This document shows, one piece after another, positions 1 through 13,304 of a DNA stretch of 64,000 nt. The DNA is from Adiantum capillus-veneris (Eukaryota > Streptophyta > Polypodiopsida > Polypodiales > Pteridaceae). The DNA lies in the NCBI GenBank assembly GCA_014529385.2, contig CM043969.1:75870676-75934675 (forward strand), read 5' to 3'. The notes below the pieces were generated by a model that had not been told where the DNA came from, ran no database searches, and saw only the letters and a program-made list of their open reading frames with translations. The position numbers were made by a program, and so were the translations under genes. Positions within the stretch are counted from its first letter, which is position 1. Each line of letters starts with the position of its first letter.

Positions 1-52
1 CAATTTGATTCTGGCCATATTCGGTACTTTTTATGTTTTTTTTACAATAGAC

Positions 53-289
53 ACCATACTGAGAATGCTTCAAAAAAAAGGATCAACAAAAAGACTTTGG
101 TTATTATTCCGTCCAAGTGTTAAACATGAAAAAAAGATAAGAATTATCGTATCCTGCACTGTCATCGATTGATCACCATACTGAGAATGCTTCAAAAAAA
201 AGGACCAGCAAAAAGACTTTCGTTATGATTCCATCCAAGTGTTAAACATGAAAAAAAGATAAATAATTGTTGTATCCTGCACTGTCATC
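53..289. repeat. Direct tandem duplication, ~122-bp period
   Basis: Two adjacent copies (about 53-174 and 175-289) share an A-rich core and the same ending. They differ by scattered substitutions, so this is an older local duplication. No coding function is evident. Confidence 0.85.
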
Positions 290-673
290 CAAAGATGTGA
301 GTATGGAGCTACTCGAGGACTCTCCTTGGCTCTCTTGGCTCATAGGGTCCTCTCTCTTCACTCCAATCTCCATCATTTGCCCACCAATCCCATGTTCATC
401 ATGGTGGTCATCATCATCAAATACCCCCTCTGCTAGGATATGCCATGCTCTCAATAACTTTTCTGAAAATCTCCTTGTATGAAGCAACTCATGCAAAATT
501 TTAGCTCTCTCTTTCAAATCTTTAATGAGATCCAAATGCAAATACCTATGGTATAAGTTTTTACCATCAATACAAAACCAATTGAATGCTCTCTCCAATG
601 AGACTTCAAAGTCATCCACCCATGATTTTGGCTTATACAATTTTATTGTGTATGATATCAAGCTCGAGAACAT
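242..673 (-). CDS. Unrecognised coding-like stretch
   Basis: An open minus-strand frame of 143 codons. The first ~75 residues have balanced composition with amphipathic helical character (a run of charged and leucine residues around residues 45-80). An acidic D/H-rich patch (~residues 85-95) and a serine run (~residues 117-122) follow. I recognise no family. Two further short minus-strand frames lie upstream in the same direction (692-886, with a few Cys/His pairs, and 1110-1352), so all three could be remnants of one decayed gene or element. No start context or splice signals convinced me. It may not be a real gene. Confidence 0.25.
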   Translation of the reverse strand: MFSSLISYTIKLYKPKSWVDDFEVSLERAFNWFCIDGKNLYHRYLHLDLIKDLKERAKILHELLHTRRFSEKLLRAWHILAEGVFDDDDHHDEHGIGGQMMEIGVKREDPMSQESQGESSSSSILTSLDDSAGYNNYLSFFHV

Positions 674-776
674 AATATTTCTCCAATAATGTCAATGAGC
701 AATGTTAATTTTATTGTGTATGATATCATGCTCGAGAACATAATATTTCTCCACTAATGTCAATGAGCAATGTTGG
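641..776. repeat. Direct tandem duplication, 68-bp period
   Basis: Copies at 641-708 and 709-776 are nearly identical. The duplication covers the start of the open frame at 242-673 and the end of the 692-886 frame, which argues that those two frames are not independent genes. Confidence 0.85.
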
Positions 777-1679
777 AGTTTATGGTCATCATGACCGCAT
801 TGCGAAGTAGGTTTTTGTTTACATTGTTTCCAATTATGGTCATCTTGGCTCCAAAAAATGCAAAATTGCTTATACATTTTTCCCATGCCTTCATTTTATG
901 TCAATGATGTGCTTCCAAATTACATAACACACACCTTCATATCTCCCATCATCGTGTTGACGACGAGCTTTGCAGTTTTATAGCATGTCCTACTAACGAC
1001 TTTCATACCCATATAGCTTCTTCTTTATCATGGCAAGAGCATGGGAATTTCCTTTTAGAAATAGAAAAAGTCTATTTTATTTTATTTTTCGACGTTAAAG
1101 CACCAAGAATTACGAGCATGAATTTTGTGTTACAATCTTTCTTGAGTCGATGCCTGTTCGTTTCAATTGTGTCCTGGCCGAGTGCAAGAGATTGACATTA
1201 TGCTCTTTCTTGGGATAAAAACGATAATGCTTCACATGGCGCAACAAGAATCCTCCACATTTGGTGATTTTGCTACCCTGTTCGGGTGCCCTCAAAGCAT
1301 GCACCTTCAACGCAGCCAGCTTATCAGAAAATCTATGCTCATCAAAAAACAACTACCATCAATAATATTGTGAAAATATTGTACAGAATTTTTGATTCCA
1401 TGAGTGCAGCTACGACTCATGACACGAGCGACATGGGAGTTTTTATCGGCTGATGCCCACAAACCTTCAACAGTCGGCCGTTGCCTTACCTTACAAAAAT
1501 TGTAAACAATGTTTATTGTTAAAATGCACTGTTGTTACCCAAGTAGTTGCGATAGTGAACACCACGTACTGCTCGAAACTCTCTGTAATTGATTGCTCTC
1601 TTGCAGATGGCACCATTACGATACCCTCACAATCAAAAGTAATGGTATGATTAAATTAATGATAATTGTAAATACCAAA

Positions 1680-1930
1680 AGCCGTTACCCTAATGGTTCC
1701 ACCTCTGTGAAGCGATCCATTGTCACAGGTTCAAATCTTTATAATTTTTGAAAGGCAAAATTGTTTTGCCTGCACAAAACTGAACTTCAAGAGGAGTTTT
1801 GAACTCACGCGTTGTCCATTGGAGGCTCTCAAACCTCCGAAGTAACCGCCCCATCATCCTCTCCTCGGTGATCTAAATTCATTCCCATGTCTGTACGAAG
1901 AGACACCAGCAGGGATCGCCATGTGTAGAA
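1680..1930 (+). mobile_element. Possible tRNA-derived SINE head
   Basis: A pol III box-B match (GGTTCAAATC) lies near 1730 and a box-A-like stretch (TACCCTAATGG) near 1687. The spacing, about 35-45 bp, is that expected of a tRNA-like promoter. No clear poly-A/T tail or target-site duplication was found, so the right edge is arbitrary. It could be a decayed tRNA-like sequence rather than a SINE. Confidence 0.35.
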
Positions 1931-3188
1931 GGGGGAGATGGAAAGAGATGGCGGTTAGCGGTTAGAGAGAGAGCGTGAGAGACACGACGTGAGAGAGAAA
2001 GAGAGAGAGACATGCTAAAACTTGTTCATTCATTGAGATGCCGTCATTACAATAGAAGGCTTTCTTTTAGAAGTTCCCATGCCATTTGGCTCCTCCCTCA
2101 TGGTCACCCTTCATTCCTCTCGTAGACCTTAGTCTAAAGCCTAGGGAATAGTGCACTGTATACATTGGGGTTTAACAAAAACTGTTTCAAAAAAAACCGT
2201 AAACTTTCTTTTATGCTACTACAGATCAAGTGATGACTTCGAGATATAAACAAGTAGTAATAAAACCAACCTTCACACATTCAAGGAGTATCAAAAGGAA
2301 TTATTAGATCTTAGTAGGTATGAAGACCTACCTGATGGCTTGAAGTGGCCTCCATATGTGTGAGATAATGCAGCAGAAGTTATTAGATATAGCTATGTAG
2401 TTAGCTTGCAAGGCCGTCTGAGCCAAGAATTACATGACGATTGGGAACCCCATGTCAATGTGCGTGTATATGAGTGTGTGTGTGTGTGTGTGTGTTTGTG
2501 AGTGTGTGTTCTCGAGTAGTATATGTGTGTACACGTAACTGTGACTAGCTGGTTGTATTATGTATGCTAAGTACAACAAGTTATACGAGTGAAGAATGTG
2601 CTATGTGATTCCGTGCAGAGCAAAGTAGGGAAGGCATGCAAGGATGCACAAGTATTTATTAACATGACTCAAAGTCTCATAAAGAAATGCGAGCCACTCA
2701 AAGTGTGTTGAACAATAAATAATGCTTGCTTTATTTCGGATGAGAGCCACTGCAAAAAATATTGCTTGGCCAGCTTAGCCATAGTCCCCACATGCATGCT
2801 ACAAGTTAATTAGGGAGCACACAAATTAGATTTGCAAAGGTTTGCATCAAGCCATGACTATTTACAAAGAATGCCAAAGTTTGCAAATGGTAACAACCAC
2901 GGTTTATTGCAAAGACCGAACTTCGATACCCTTTCGGTTAGATATTGCTAAAAGGATTGCTTGAGGATATCGTACCTCCTATAGCAGTTTTTGTATGCAC
3001 ACAAGTATATATAGTTAATCTTGTTACATCCCACACTATATTGCAAAAAAAATGGTAGCCGGATTATCCTAGCATAATGTATTAAATTTGTAATTCAATA
3101 TACGGGATTTTAAGGTCCAACATTTGTTAGGATATGTACTGTCATTACGTACAAGGGTGCTATTCTGATAAGTAACCCACCAATGTTA

Positions 3189-3189
<1 letters not shown>
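1931..3189. other. Anonymous AT-rich DNA, no gene seen
   Basis: Six-frame reading shows only short, frequently interrupted frames. There is a GA-rich patch near 1960-2010 and an interrupted GT microsatellite near 2470-2510. I see no coding, RNA or element structure. Confidence 0.6.
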
Positions 3190-3233
<44 letters not shown>

Positions 3234-5034
3234 TTTTTTTAATGCTTATATATACGTGGATATGATTGGTATGCAAAAGAATGTGTAAATAAAAGAGAAA
3301 TGAAGAAAACTTTTACTTAGTTGTACATTCAATGATGATGCCCGGTCTAGAAGTGCAGCACTAAGACGTGGTTGAAAGTTTACGATTGATTGAATAGGCT
3401 GGTCTATAATAAAATTGAATCTTTTGTGTCCAAACTCCCTTCCAATTTCAGGAGACAATGGGCAATAGAATCCACATAAGAATTAGTCACAAAAAATTCC
3501 ATGATTTTTATTTATTTATTTTTACATCATTCAACAAGGTGTTTAAAGATCTTTAATTAAGATGTTTGGTTGTAACCTGTCTGTCGTCGGCTTGCCTTTA
3601 CGTAAAATAGGAAATATGTAAATTCGTATCTTTTGACGGTTGTCAGTCGATGACAATTTCAAGGCTTCGAAAATTGCGAGGTATTTGAAAATCTGGGGCT
3701 AAAAAGATTTCAATACTCCTACTTGAATGGCTTTCCTATGGCCAATTGAAGGGTAGGAATAAGTTGGAGGGTGAATTTACCGTTATGATAATGGAAGTCG
3801 GTACTCAACGGGTGGGCAAAAGTGTTTTAGAGTTGAGCGGACAAAGGCTTTTGGAATTGGTCGGCCAAAGATTTTCCAGGTTGGACGGCCAAATATTTTA
3901 ATCAACTTTAATTTTGATCTAAAGTGTGAACTCAAGGCCAAAAGCAATGGAGAAGCGTGAGCATAGAGAAAAAGATGGCATAAAAAATGATTGGAAACTT
4001 ACGATCCTCTATGCCCATCAGATGGTGTTATTGCAGAGTAATCAAAGGCTTTTGGAATTGGGTGGCCGAAGATTTTTTAGGTTGGGCGGCTAGATATTTT
4101 AATCAACACTTTAATTTGGATCTAAAGTGTGAACTCAAGGCCAAAAGCAATGGACAAGCGTGAGCGTAGAGAAAAAGACGGCACCAAAAATGATTGGAAA
4201 CTTATAGCTCTCTACGCCCGTCGGATGGTGTTATTGCTACTAGTGATGTGATTTAATGCATATTTGACCATGTCACATTCAAAAAAGTCTTCATCATGTA
4301 ACTAGTCATCTAATTGACTAACCCATGCCCCAATAGTGCTACTAGAATCTTTAGTACCATCAAAATCCTTTAAAGTGAAAGCCTTTGTGCTAATTTTGTT
4401 TCGCTTCGAATCAATTGCGGTATTGGCTCGTGCAGTGTGCAATAGCTTGTCTTCTCATTCCTATTTTTGCATGCGCTCTTATGCAAATGATTGTTGCAAA
4501 TGTGTGAGCTATTTAGCAATAGAAAGTGGTTGTGAAGGTGATTCATGATAGCATGTTTTTCCTTTTTTTCTCTCTTTTTATATATTTTTTCCTTTTTGTG
4601 TGTGTGTGTGTGTGTATAGATCTTTTTTTAATGGTTATATATATGTGGATATGATTGGTATGCAAAAGAATGTGTATATAAAAGAAAAATGAAGAAAATT
4701 TTTACTTATTTGTACGTTCAATGATGACGCTCACTCTAGAAGTGCAGCACTAAGACGTGGTTAAAAGTTTGCGATTGATTGAGTAGGTTGGTCTGTAAGG
4801 AAATTGAATCTTTTGTGTCCAAACTCCCTTCCCCAATTTTAGGAGGCAATGGACAATAGAATCCGTATAAGAACTAATCACAAAACTTTTCTTGATTTTT
4901 TAAATTTTTTTTAATCATTCAGTAAGGTGTTAAGAGATCTTTAGTTAAGATGCTTGGTTCTAATTTGTCTGCCGTCAGCTTGCCTTTACGTGAAATAGTG
5001 AATATGTAAATTCGTATCTTTTGGTGGTTGTTGG
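3190..5034. repeat. Tandem array, left part: ~1.36-kb units 1 and 2 (start)
   Basis: Unit 1 runs from a (GT)n tract at ~3190-3229 to the next (GT)n tract at ~4597-4616 (period ~1388 bp). Unit 2 starts there and is interrupted at 5034 by Copia-A, resuming at 16048. Each unit has a GT tract, a T-rich leader, a region containing two direct ~195-bp sub-repeats (unit 1: about 3840-4036 and 4037-4235), and a stretch (unit 1: about 4236-4550) that on the minus strand reads like part of a retrotransposon gag. The array is therefore probably a satellite derived from an old LTR element. Confidence 0.8.
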
Positions 5035-5257
5035 TGTTGGAATTAGGGTTGCACGAAAACACACACAGCTTGGAGAAGATGAAGGAAGCTCAAGGCACAC
5101 AATAGAGAGTGTTTACTTAGTGTGAAATGGAATGATAGATAGCCCTAGAATGATGGGCGTATATACAATGCATGGGGGAAAAACCTCCTAGTGAGGGAAA
5201 AATGCCCCGACGGTCCTAAGTGTGTTTACACATCACTACCACATGTATATGGTAACA
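5035..5257 (-). repeat. Copia-A left LTR (3' LTR)
   Basis: A 223-bp TG...CA sequence, matched at 15848-16047. A purine-rich tract (minus strand) abuts its inner edge at 5258, as expected of a 3' LTR in a minus-strand element. Confidence 0.85.
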
Positions 5258-6399
5258 AATCCCCCTTGGAGTGATGCAACGAACGAGAATTTGCACATGA
5301 GTAAAGGGAAGTGCATGCCATGAGGACATGATCAGTTCACAAAGAGGAGTAAGCCGAAAGCTTTGCAAAAAGCTTCAAACTTCTCACAAGACAATGCCTT
5401 TGTGAAAAGATCGGTAAGGTTTTCCTGTGTTGGCACATAAGCCAAGTTGATCTCTCCTACTGAGAGCCTCTCCCTGACATAGTGGTAATGCACCTCAATT
5501 TTCTTTGTTCGAGGATGAAAAATTGGGTTCCTCGCAACTGTCAATGCGCTGTGACTGTCAGTGTAGATAGTGTTGGCAGTGTCCTATCCAACACCCAGAT
5601 CATCCATAAGGCATCTGAGCCATACACACTCAAGTGTAGCTGTGAAGACTTCCCTCTTGTACTCAACCTCAACAACTAGAAGTGGCCACAATATGTTGCT
5701 TTTTACTCAACCATGATACATGAACAGCCAAGCATAAAACAAAAACCACTTGTGGACACTCGCGTGTCAAAACAACCAGCCCAATCTAAGTCCGAAAAAG
5801 CATGTAAGTCTGGCGGCAATGATCCACCCTTGGGATAAAACAAGCCAAGATGTAAAGTGTCACTCAAGTAGCGGAAAATACTCTTGATAGCCTACCAATG
5901 CTTAGACCCTGGGCTATGCATAAATCTGCTGACCTGTGAGACTACAAACTGAATATCCGGCCTTATGTTGCATACATAAACGAGGCATCCAACAGCATTT
6001 TGGTAAAGAGTGACATTTGTAGGATTACAAGCATCATGAAGACTCAATTACAAACTTGCTTCCATGGGAGTGGCAATAGGTTTGCAATCCTCAAGTCCAA
6101 ACTTACATGGCAATGTCTCTATGTAACTTTTCTGACACAAGGCAATACCACCAACACACTGCTTAAATTGTATACCCAAGTAATGATGCAATAGCCCCAA
6201 ATCTTTCACCTTAAAAGAAGCATTCAAATCAGCCTTGAATTCAGCAATATATCTCTCATTTGTTCCAGTGATCAGCAAATCATCCACATAAACAACCACA
6301 ATGAGAAGTACATCACCCTCACGCTTTACATACAATGTGCTTTTTGTTGGACTGTTACGAAAGCCTCATTTGACCAAATGAGTGTCAGCCTTCTCATGC

Positions 6400-7649
6400 T
6401 GTAACATTTAATGGTCTAGTAACTTGTGTGTAGTGGAAAATAGCATAGACATAGTGAGAATTTCATTAGAATAGATTCCTAATGAGCATAGCAAGAGTGC
6501 TTGGATGGAGAGAGCAACAAAAATCATAGTTAGATAGGCATGAACAATACTTCAAAAAGAGAGAGAAATTAATCTATTGACAAACAGTTGAGGACCGGAT
6601 TTACATGGAGTCAGTCCCCCCTCCAAAAGACTTTGTATTATAGGTTTCCCCCATCAAAGGAGACATTTTACAATACAATACTTTGTGTTCCTTCAATAAC
6701 TTGCTGGTGCAATGAAGATGGAAGCTTCAAGCACCAGCAAGTTATTGAAGGAACACAAAGTATTGTATTGTAAAATGTCTCCCTTGATGGGGAAGCTTCA
6801 AGCACCAAACACCAAGCTCACACTTGTAAAACACAACACTGTCTCAGACCCAAGACCTCACACACCTTCGAAGATGGTGAGAGCTAGCGGGGTATGAGAG
6901 TAGATTGAGAGGAAGAAGGAGTATTCTTACGAGAAAGAAGTATGTCTCCTCACATAATCACTCTTAATAGCTTAGCATAGCTTAGTAATTAGCATGGTAG
7001 AGGAGATGAGCATGCATTGGATCTTGGCTCTTGGTTGGATTTGCATCACATAGCCAAGAGTTGTTGGTGTAGGCTTCCCTTCTCACAAGCTTGGAGTAGA
7101 TGATGAGATTTCCATTAAAGCTTGAGAAGGAGATAGTCTTCTTTACTCCACACATGAGATTGTGTGAGTGTGTGTATGAATATGCCTTGCCAAAATCAGT
7201 CCCCCCCTCTCTCTTGGTTGACCCCTCTTGCTTTTTTCTCATGTTGGCATCCGTTGGACCCTGAAAAGCTTAGCCAATGATAAATAAGAAGCATAAGTGA
7301 TAGCCTTGTGACATGTGTCCCCCTTTCCCCTTTTGTGAGAGATTTAGGTAATTAAATAATGCAATTAAACTCTCATTGGACCCCTTAGTCGTGTGGCCAA
7401 TAGGAATCAAGCAAGCCATTGGGCTGCTGAATGCTCATTGGACCCCTTGGGAGACTGTCCAATAGTCTTCTAGAGAGCTTAATTTCTATTGGTTCTTTTA
7501 TCAAGTGTTTTCAAATGAATTAAACTAAATATAATCTCATTGGTCCACCTCTATAGCCATTCAATAGGATTTGAATGCACCTTGGGGGCAACTGGGCTAG
7601 GGAGCTGACATGTGTCCCCTATTCCCTTTGTGTAAAGAGAGCTTGCTAG

Positions 7650-7690
<41 letters not shown>

Positions 7691-8062
7691 CTCTCTCATC
7701 CCTTACTAAAAGGGCTCGCCCCCTCCAAGATAAGGATGTGGGAAGACTTTGAGTCTTCCCACAAGCATCCAATTTACCTAGAGTTTGATCATTGAACATA
7801 ACCTTTGAATTTGGAACCTTAGCATTTTGAAAATCTTAATGGGCTGAACCTTAGGGTCTTTGAAGTCCATTGTTTCACATTGCTCTTTTGCAGATGGCCC
7901 CCCTTTTGGATTCCTATTTTCCCTCCTTTGGATCCCTACTATGACTGGTCTGCAAGCTTAACCAATATTCCAGCTTTTTCTCCCCTAGTACTTCCCCATA
8001 TTAAATGATCAGTTTAACATGAGAAAATCATTTAGGAGAATTAGATATTAGTTATTATGACA
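6400..8062 (-). repeat. Gypsy-1 left LTR
   Basis: A 1663-bp LTR beginning TGTAAC and ending in CA, with a minus-strand polypurine tract next to its inner edge at 8063. It contains a (GT)n tract near 7650-7688 and a large inverted duplication (6649-6792) absent from the partner LTR. Confidence 0.85.
6649..6792. repeat. 62-bp near-perfect inverted duplication inside an LTR
   Basis: Arms 6649-6710 and 6731-6792 are complementary at 61 of 62 positions, with a 20-bp loop that itself contains GAAGCTTC. The partner LTR around 12825-12920 and the related LTRs of gypsy-2 and gypsy-3 carry only one arm, so the second arm was added in this copy. Confidence 0.92.
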
Positions 8063-11000
8063 TTACCTCTCTCTTGAAATCATAGTCGTCCTCGACTATG
8101 GGGTAGAGAAGATAAAGCCCATTCATTAGTCCTTTTTCTAGCAGGTAGAGGATCCCTATCTTACCCTACGACATCGTTCCAGAATGGATGACTAATCCAT
8201 TTGGCGCTTAAGAGCCTAAGCTGCCGCAAGCATGCCTGTGCATTAGTCCTATCAATCTTCCACGGTAGAGTGACAAGCTCTACTTGGTTTTTGGAAGACG
8301 TCGCTCCGCAAACTTGATCCTAAGCATGCATACTTCTTAACATTTGTGCACAATAAAGAAAAAGAGAGTCTTATAAGACAAAAAAACTTTGTTCATTTTA
8401 AACATTTTTACATTTGCTTACTCTAGGGAAGCATTGTAAGCATTGACAAGGTTTAGGTTATCCTTTAATTGTATGCCTTGCATCCATCTAGCATCTTCAA
8501 AAGGATAGTTCCTAAACTTAATAAGATACCATCGGATATTCTTACCACCTCCCAATACCTTGTCTTCATGTCGGAGAATGGACCCGGGCTGCAACACCTC
8601 TTCTTGGTCCTCGATCTCCGGTGGGTCTTCAATAGTTGGCTCTTGAGGTGGCTCTCCTTGGTAAGGCTTTAGTAGGCTCACATGGAAAGCATTGTGTATG
8701 AGCCAGTGACTGGGCAACTTGAGTTGATAGACCATGTCATTGATTGGTCTAAGAATCTGGAAGGGACCATAGTAACCTTTTACTAACTTAGCATAGTACT
8801 TTTGGTGTCCCGTAGGATTCTTGCCCTTCGTGTGCCTTAATCGATCGAGCCTTGGGAAATTTAAGCAAGACCCAATCATTTTCTTTAAAGGCTTGGGCTC
8901 TTCTGTGCTTATCAGCAGCCCAACAGCCTTTTGCCTTTTTTGTGAGATAGAGATAGCATCCTTAATCTTTTAGAAAGATTCTTGTAGGTCTCAGCTATAC
9001 TCATCTGTAGTGAAGATATTCCCGTGTACCTTAAGTAGCAGGGTACTTTTGGATCTTCCCTCAATTACCTTGTTTTCCTAAAAGAAGCAATGATGACCAT
9101 GTAGTTGAACTTCTTTTAGGAAGTTCACCGCCTAATAAACCTCCTTATAGAGTTTCTCACGCTCAACAAGAGGAGATTATGTGGCAAGTGCATGAGTTAG
9201 TTGAGAAGGGCATGGTTAGGCCTAGCTCATCTCCATTTTGTTCACCCGTGCTATTAGTGCAAAAGAAAGACGACACATATCATATGTGTGTCGACTATAG
9301 AGCACTAAATAGGATCACTATCAAAAATAGGTTTTCCGTTCCATGAGTAGAAGACCTATTTGATAAGCTACAAGGGTCAACCTACTTCAATAGAATTGAC
9401 CTCAAAAGTGGCTACCATCAAATAAGGATAGTTGATCAAGACATGGTAAAGACCGCATTTTGCACTACGTTTGGTCTTTACGAATACATTGTCATGTCTT
9501 TTGGCTTGACCAATGCACTAGCCACATTCAACCGCTTGATGGAGAAGCTATTCAGGCCTCACCGAACCTTTACTAGAGTGTTCTTTGATGATATTATCAT
9601 CTACTCTAATTCACTAGACGAACACAAGCAACACCTCCAAGTAATATTTCAAGTCTTAAGAGAGAATAAACTTTATGTCAATCGAAAGAAAAGTGAATTT
9701 TTCTTGCAAGAGATTCAGTAGTTAGGTCACATTATCTCTCAAGATGGCATCCAAATGGATCCATCAAAGTTAGAGGTAATAAAAGGATGGCCTAATCCAA
9801 GGAATCTTTATGAACTAAGAAGCTTTATAGGTATGTGTGTTCACTATAGAAACTTCATAAAAAAAGTTCTCACAAATTGCGGGACCATTACATGACCTAA
9901 CAAAGAAAAACGTTAGGTATACATGGTCTACAACGAGAAAAATGCTTTCAAAAAGCCTAAAGAAAAGCTTATCTCTCAACCTGTGCTTACATTGCTAGAT
10001 CTCTTAAAGCCATTTGAGGTCCAATGTAACACTTGTGGCGATTGCCTTGGAGCTGTATTGCTCCAAGAAGGGCACACCATAGCCTATCAAAGTCGAAGGC
10101 TCGACCCTGTTGAGCAAGCTCTAGGAATATATGAAAAGGAACTCCTCGCAGTTCTACATGGCTTAGACTCATGGAAGCACGATTTATTGGGGACTCCTTT
10201 CGTTCTGCGGGCGGATCACCACAGCCTTAAGTACTTCACGACAAACAAATGAGGTGGGCAAATTTCCTTTCGCAATTTTATTTTCATATTGCTCACCTTG
10301 CTGGCAAGCATAATCAAGTAGCTGATGCACTCTCAAGACGGCCGAGAGTGAATGCGGTTTCCATAGCAACTCACAATGATCTATTTTCTATGATAGATGA
10401 GTACGCTATTGATCCTGATTTTAGAAATGTGATTTTAGTCCTTGCACGAGGGAAGAAAGAGGAACCATTTACTTTACAAATGGTTATCTTCTCTATGGCA
10501 ATAGACTATGCGTTACTAACTCACTGCGTGAGAAAGTAATGTATGAATCTCATGCTCCTCCTTATGTGGGGCATAGAGGGATTCAATCTACCCTAAATAA
10601 AAGGGATTGAAAGATATTTCTATTGGCCTACCATGAAAGCACACATACAAGAGTATGTTTTTAAATGTGTGGTATGCCAAAAGACAAAGTTTGATAGAGG
10701 GAAGCAACCTGGATTTCTTCAACCTTTGCCAATCCCTAATTCACCATGGCAAAGCATATCCATGAATTTTATCTTTGGATTGCCTAAGTCTATCCATGGG
10801 AATATGGACGATAGTAGACAGGTTTAGCAAACAAGCTCATTTTATATATGTCAAAAATACTATCAAAGCCCATCAAATGGCAACCCTCTTCATGTCACAA
10901 ATCTTCAAGTACCATGGCTTGCCGATGCCCATAGTGTTGGATAGAGATCCTAGAATGACCAGTAATGTCTGGAAGGGTCTCTTTGAGAATTTACGGACAA

Positions 11001-12573
11001 GGCTAAACTTCTCTTCGGCCTATCACCCGCAAATGGAGCCCACACAAAATTGTTGTTTTTGCTTTCCAAAATCCATCTTTTTGAAGACAGTGGCTTTGAG
11101 ATGTAAGTCCCAAAACATGTCTACATATTTGTGAATGGAGCTTTGCGATTTGGTGAGTACTGTGTCTTTGGCATCAGTGGCCAAAAATTGCTTCATGATG
11201 GAAGCTCTTAAAGCTTTCCATGTTTGTGGAGCTTCACTGTTTGCCCGTAGGCTAGACCACCATTGCCTGGCAGACTTTTGAAAATGCATAGCTACATGTG
11301 TACCTTAGAGGACTCTGTGAAGCCCTCATCTCCAAACGCCGCATCAAATTGTTAAATGAAAGCCAATACTTTGTCCGTAGCACCAAAGGTAAGGAAAGAG
11401 ATGCTCTTTCCTCCCTCTTTGAACTTCTTGAGCTTGGACAATCTCTTCCACGCGGCATAGGATTTCCTATGGCCTCTTCTTTTTGATGGTTCAAAAGTTG
11501 CACCATCACTTTCTTCAGAAGATGAAGAATTTGAGGAAGATGGAGAAGAGGGTGACCTCTTTCTCGCCTTTTTCTTGCCTCCTCTTTGTCTGTACCATCA
11601 CTTTCTTCATAAGAGGAAGAGGATGAAGAAGATGGAGAAGAGGGTGACCTCTTTCTTGCCCTTTTCTTCTCTTGTTTTTTATCATCGCTCTTTTAATTAT
11701 GGTGTGGAGAGGTGTGCAATGGTCTTCTCTGTTTAGGAGGTGATGTAGAGCATTTTTCCAGCTGTCTTCATGGAGCCATCTCCGCCGAGGTGGCAGGAGA
11801 CTCACTTCTTTCTCGTTCTTTTGATGGGGTCTCTTGAGTTCTCCTTTGGGAAGGAGATGCGTCATCAAGAAGCAAATTTTTGAGCCCTTTGTATGGATCC
11901 TCTTCTTCTTCCCGAATCAAAGAGAGGCCTCTTTTGGAAGTCTCACAAGGAGGCTTCCTAGGTACTCTCTCTTCATGGTGGGGAGCTTGGAGAATCCCAT
12001 CAGCACGAAGCTGCCGTTGCACTTCATTTTGGAGGGATGGATTGCCCATGGCTTGTTGAAGCCTAGAAACAAGGTAGTTAACAAGCATAGGGGCATCATT
12101 AGTAGCCTGCTCATTAGCAAAATCAAAGCTATCAACATTAATTTCACTCTCTTTACTATTGGCAGCCATTCTAACAATTTTTAGGTGTAATATTTTTAGG
12201 TATACTTTGGCACTTCAAGCCCTAGTTGCTACTCCTCTTTACCCCTGTAGAAAAGAACTCAAGCTCCTGTACTCATGGCTCGAATATCATTAATTGCAAG
12301 AAATAGAAGAGAGGGTCTTTAAACACCAAAACAACACTGGCTCTTGTCAAGCTTCTAATAGCTCAATAGTGGTTAAGCCGTAGGCAAAAGCCCCGTGGGA
12401 CTCCACTATTAAGACCATAGATATTGATGGTGATGCCCCGTTATCTGCACGAAGGCAGGCGCATTGCAAGACTAAAAAATCCATATTCTACTTACTCAAT
12501 TGCAATTAATAATACTAGCCATTTATAGCTAGCTTGAGGACCTCCCTTCTTGAGCAAGAAAAGAGAAACCTTG

Positions 12574-13237
12574 TGCTATTTAATGGCCTACTAACTTGTG
12601 TGTAGCGAAAAATAACGTGAACATAGTGAGCATTTCATTAGAATAGATTCCTAATGAGCATAGCAAGAGTTCTTGGATGGAGAGAGCAACAAAAAGCATA
12701 AGACCTAGTTAGATAGGCATGAACAATACTTCAAAAGAGCCAGAAATTAAGCTATTGATAACAATTGAGGACCAGATTTACATGGAGCCGGTCCCCCCTC
12801 CAATAGGCTTTGTATTATAGGTTTCCCCCATCAAGGGAGACATTTTACAATACAATGCTTTGTGTTTCTTTAGTAACTAACTAGTGCAATGAAGATGGAA
12901 GCTTCAAGCACTAAGCAAAAACTTTAAAACACAACATCAATTCCTTCACGGTCTCAGACCCAAGACCTCACACACCTTCGAAGATGGTGAGAGCTAGCAG
13001 GGTATGAGAGTAGACTAAGAGGAAGAAGGAGTAGTCTTACAAGAAAGAAGTATATCTCCTCACATAATCACTCATAATAGCTCAGCATAGCTTAGTAATT
13101 AGCATGGTAAAGGAGATGATCATGCATTGAAGCTTGGCTCTTGGTTGGATTTCCATCACAAATCCAAGAGTTGTTGATGTAGGCTTCCCTTCTCACTACC
13201 TTGGAGCAGATGATGAGCTTTCCATTATTGCTTGAGA

Positions 13238-13304
<67 letters not shown>

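Noticed and set aside
7551-7799. ORFs with Thr-His, Cys-Val or Ser-Leu runs at several places
   Set aside because: Translations of GT and GA microsatellites inside LTRs and spacers.
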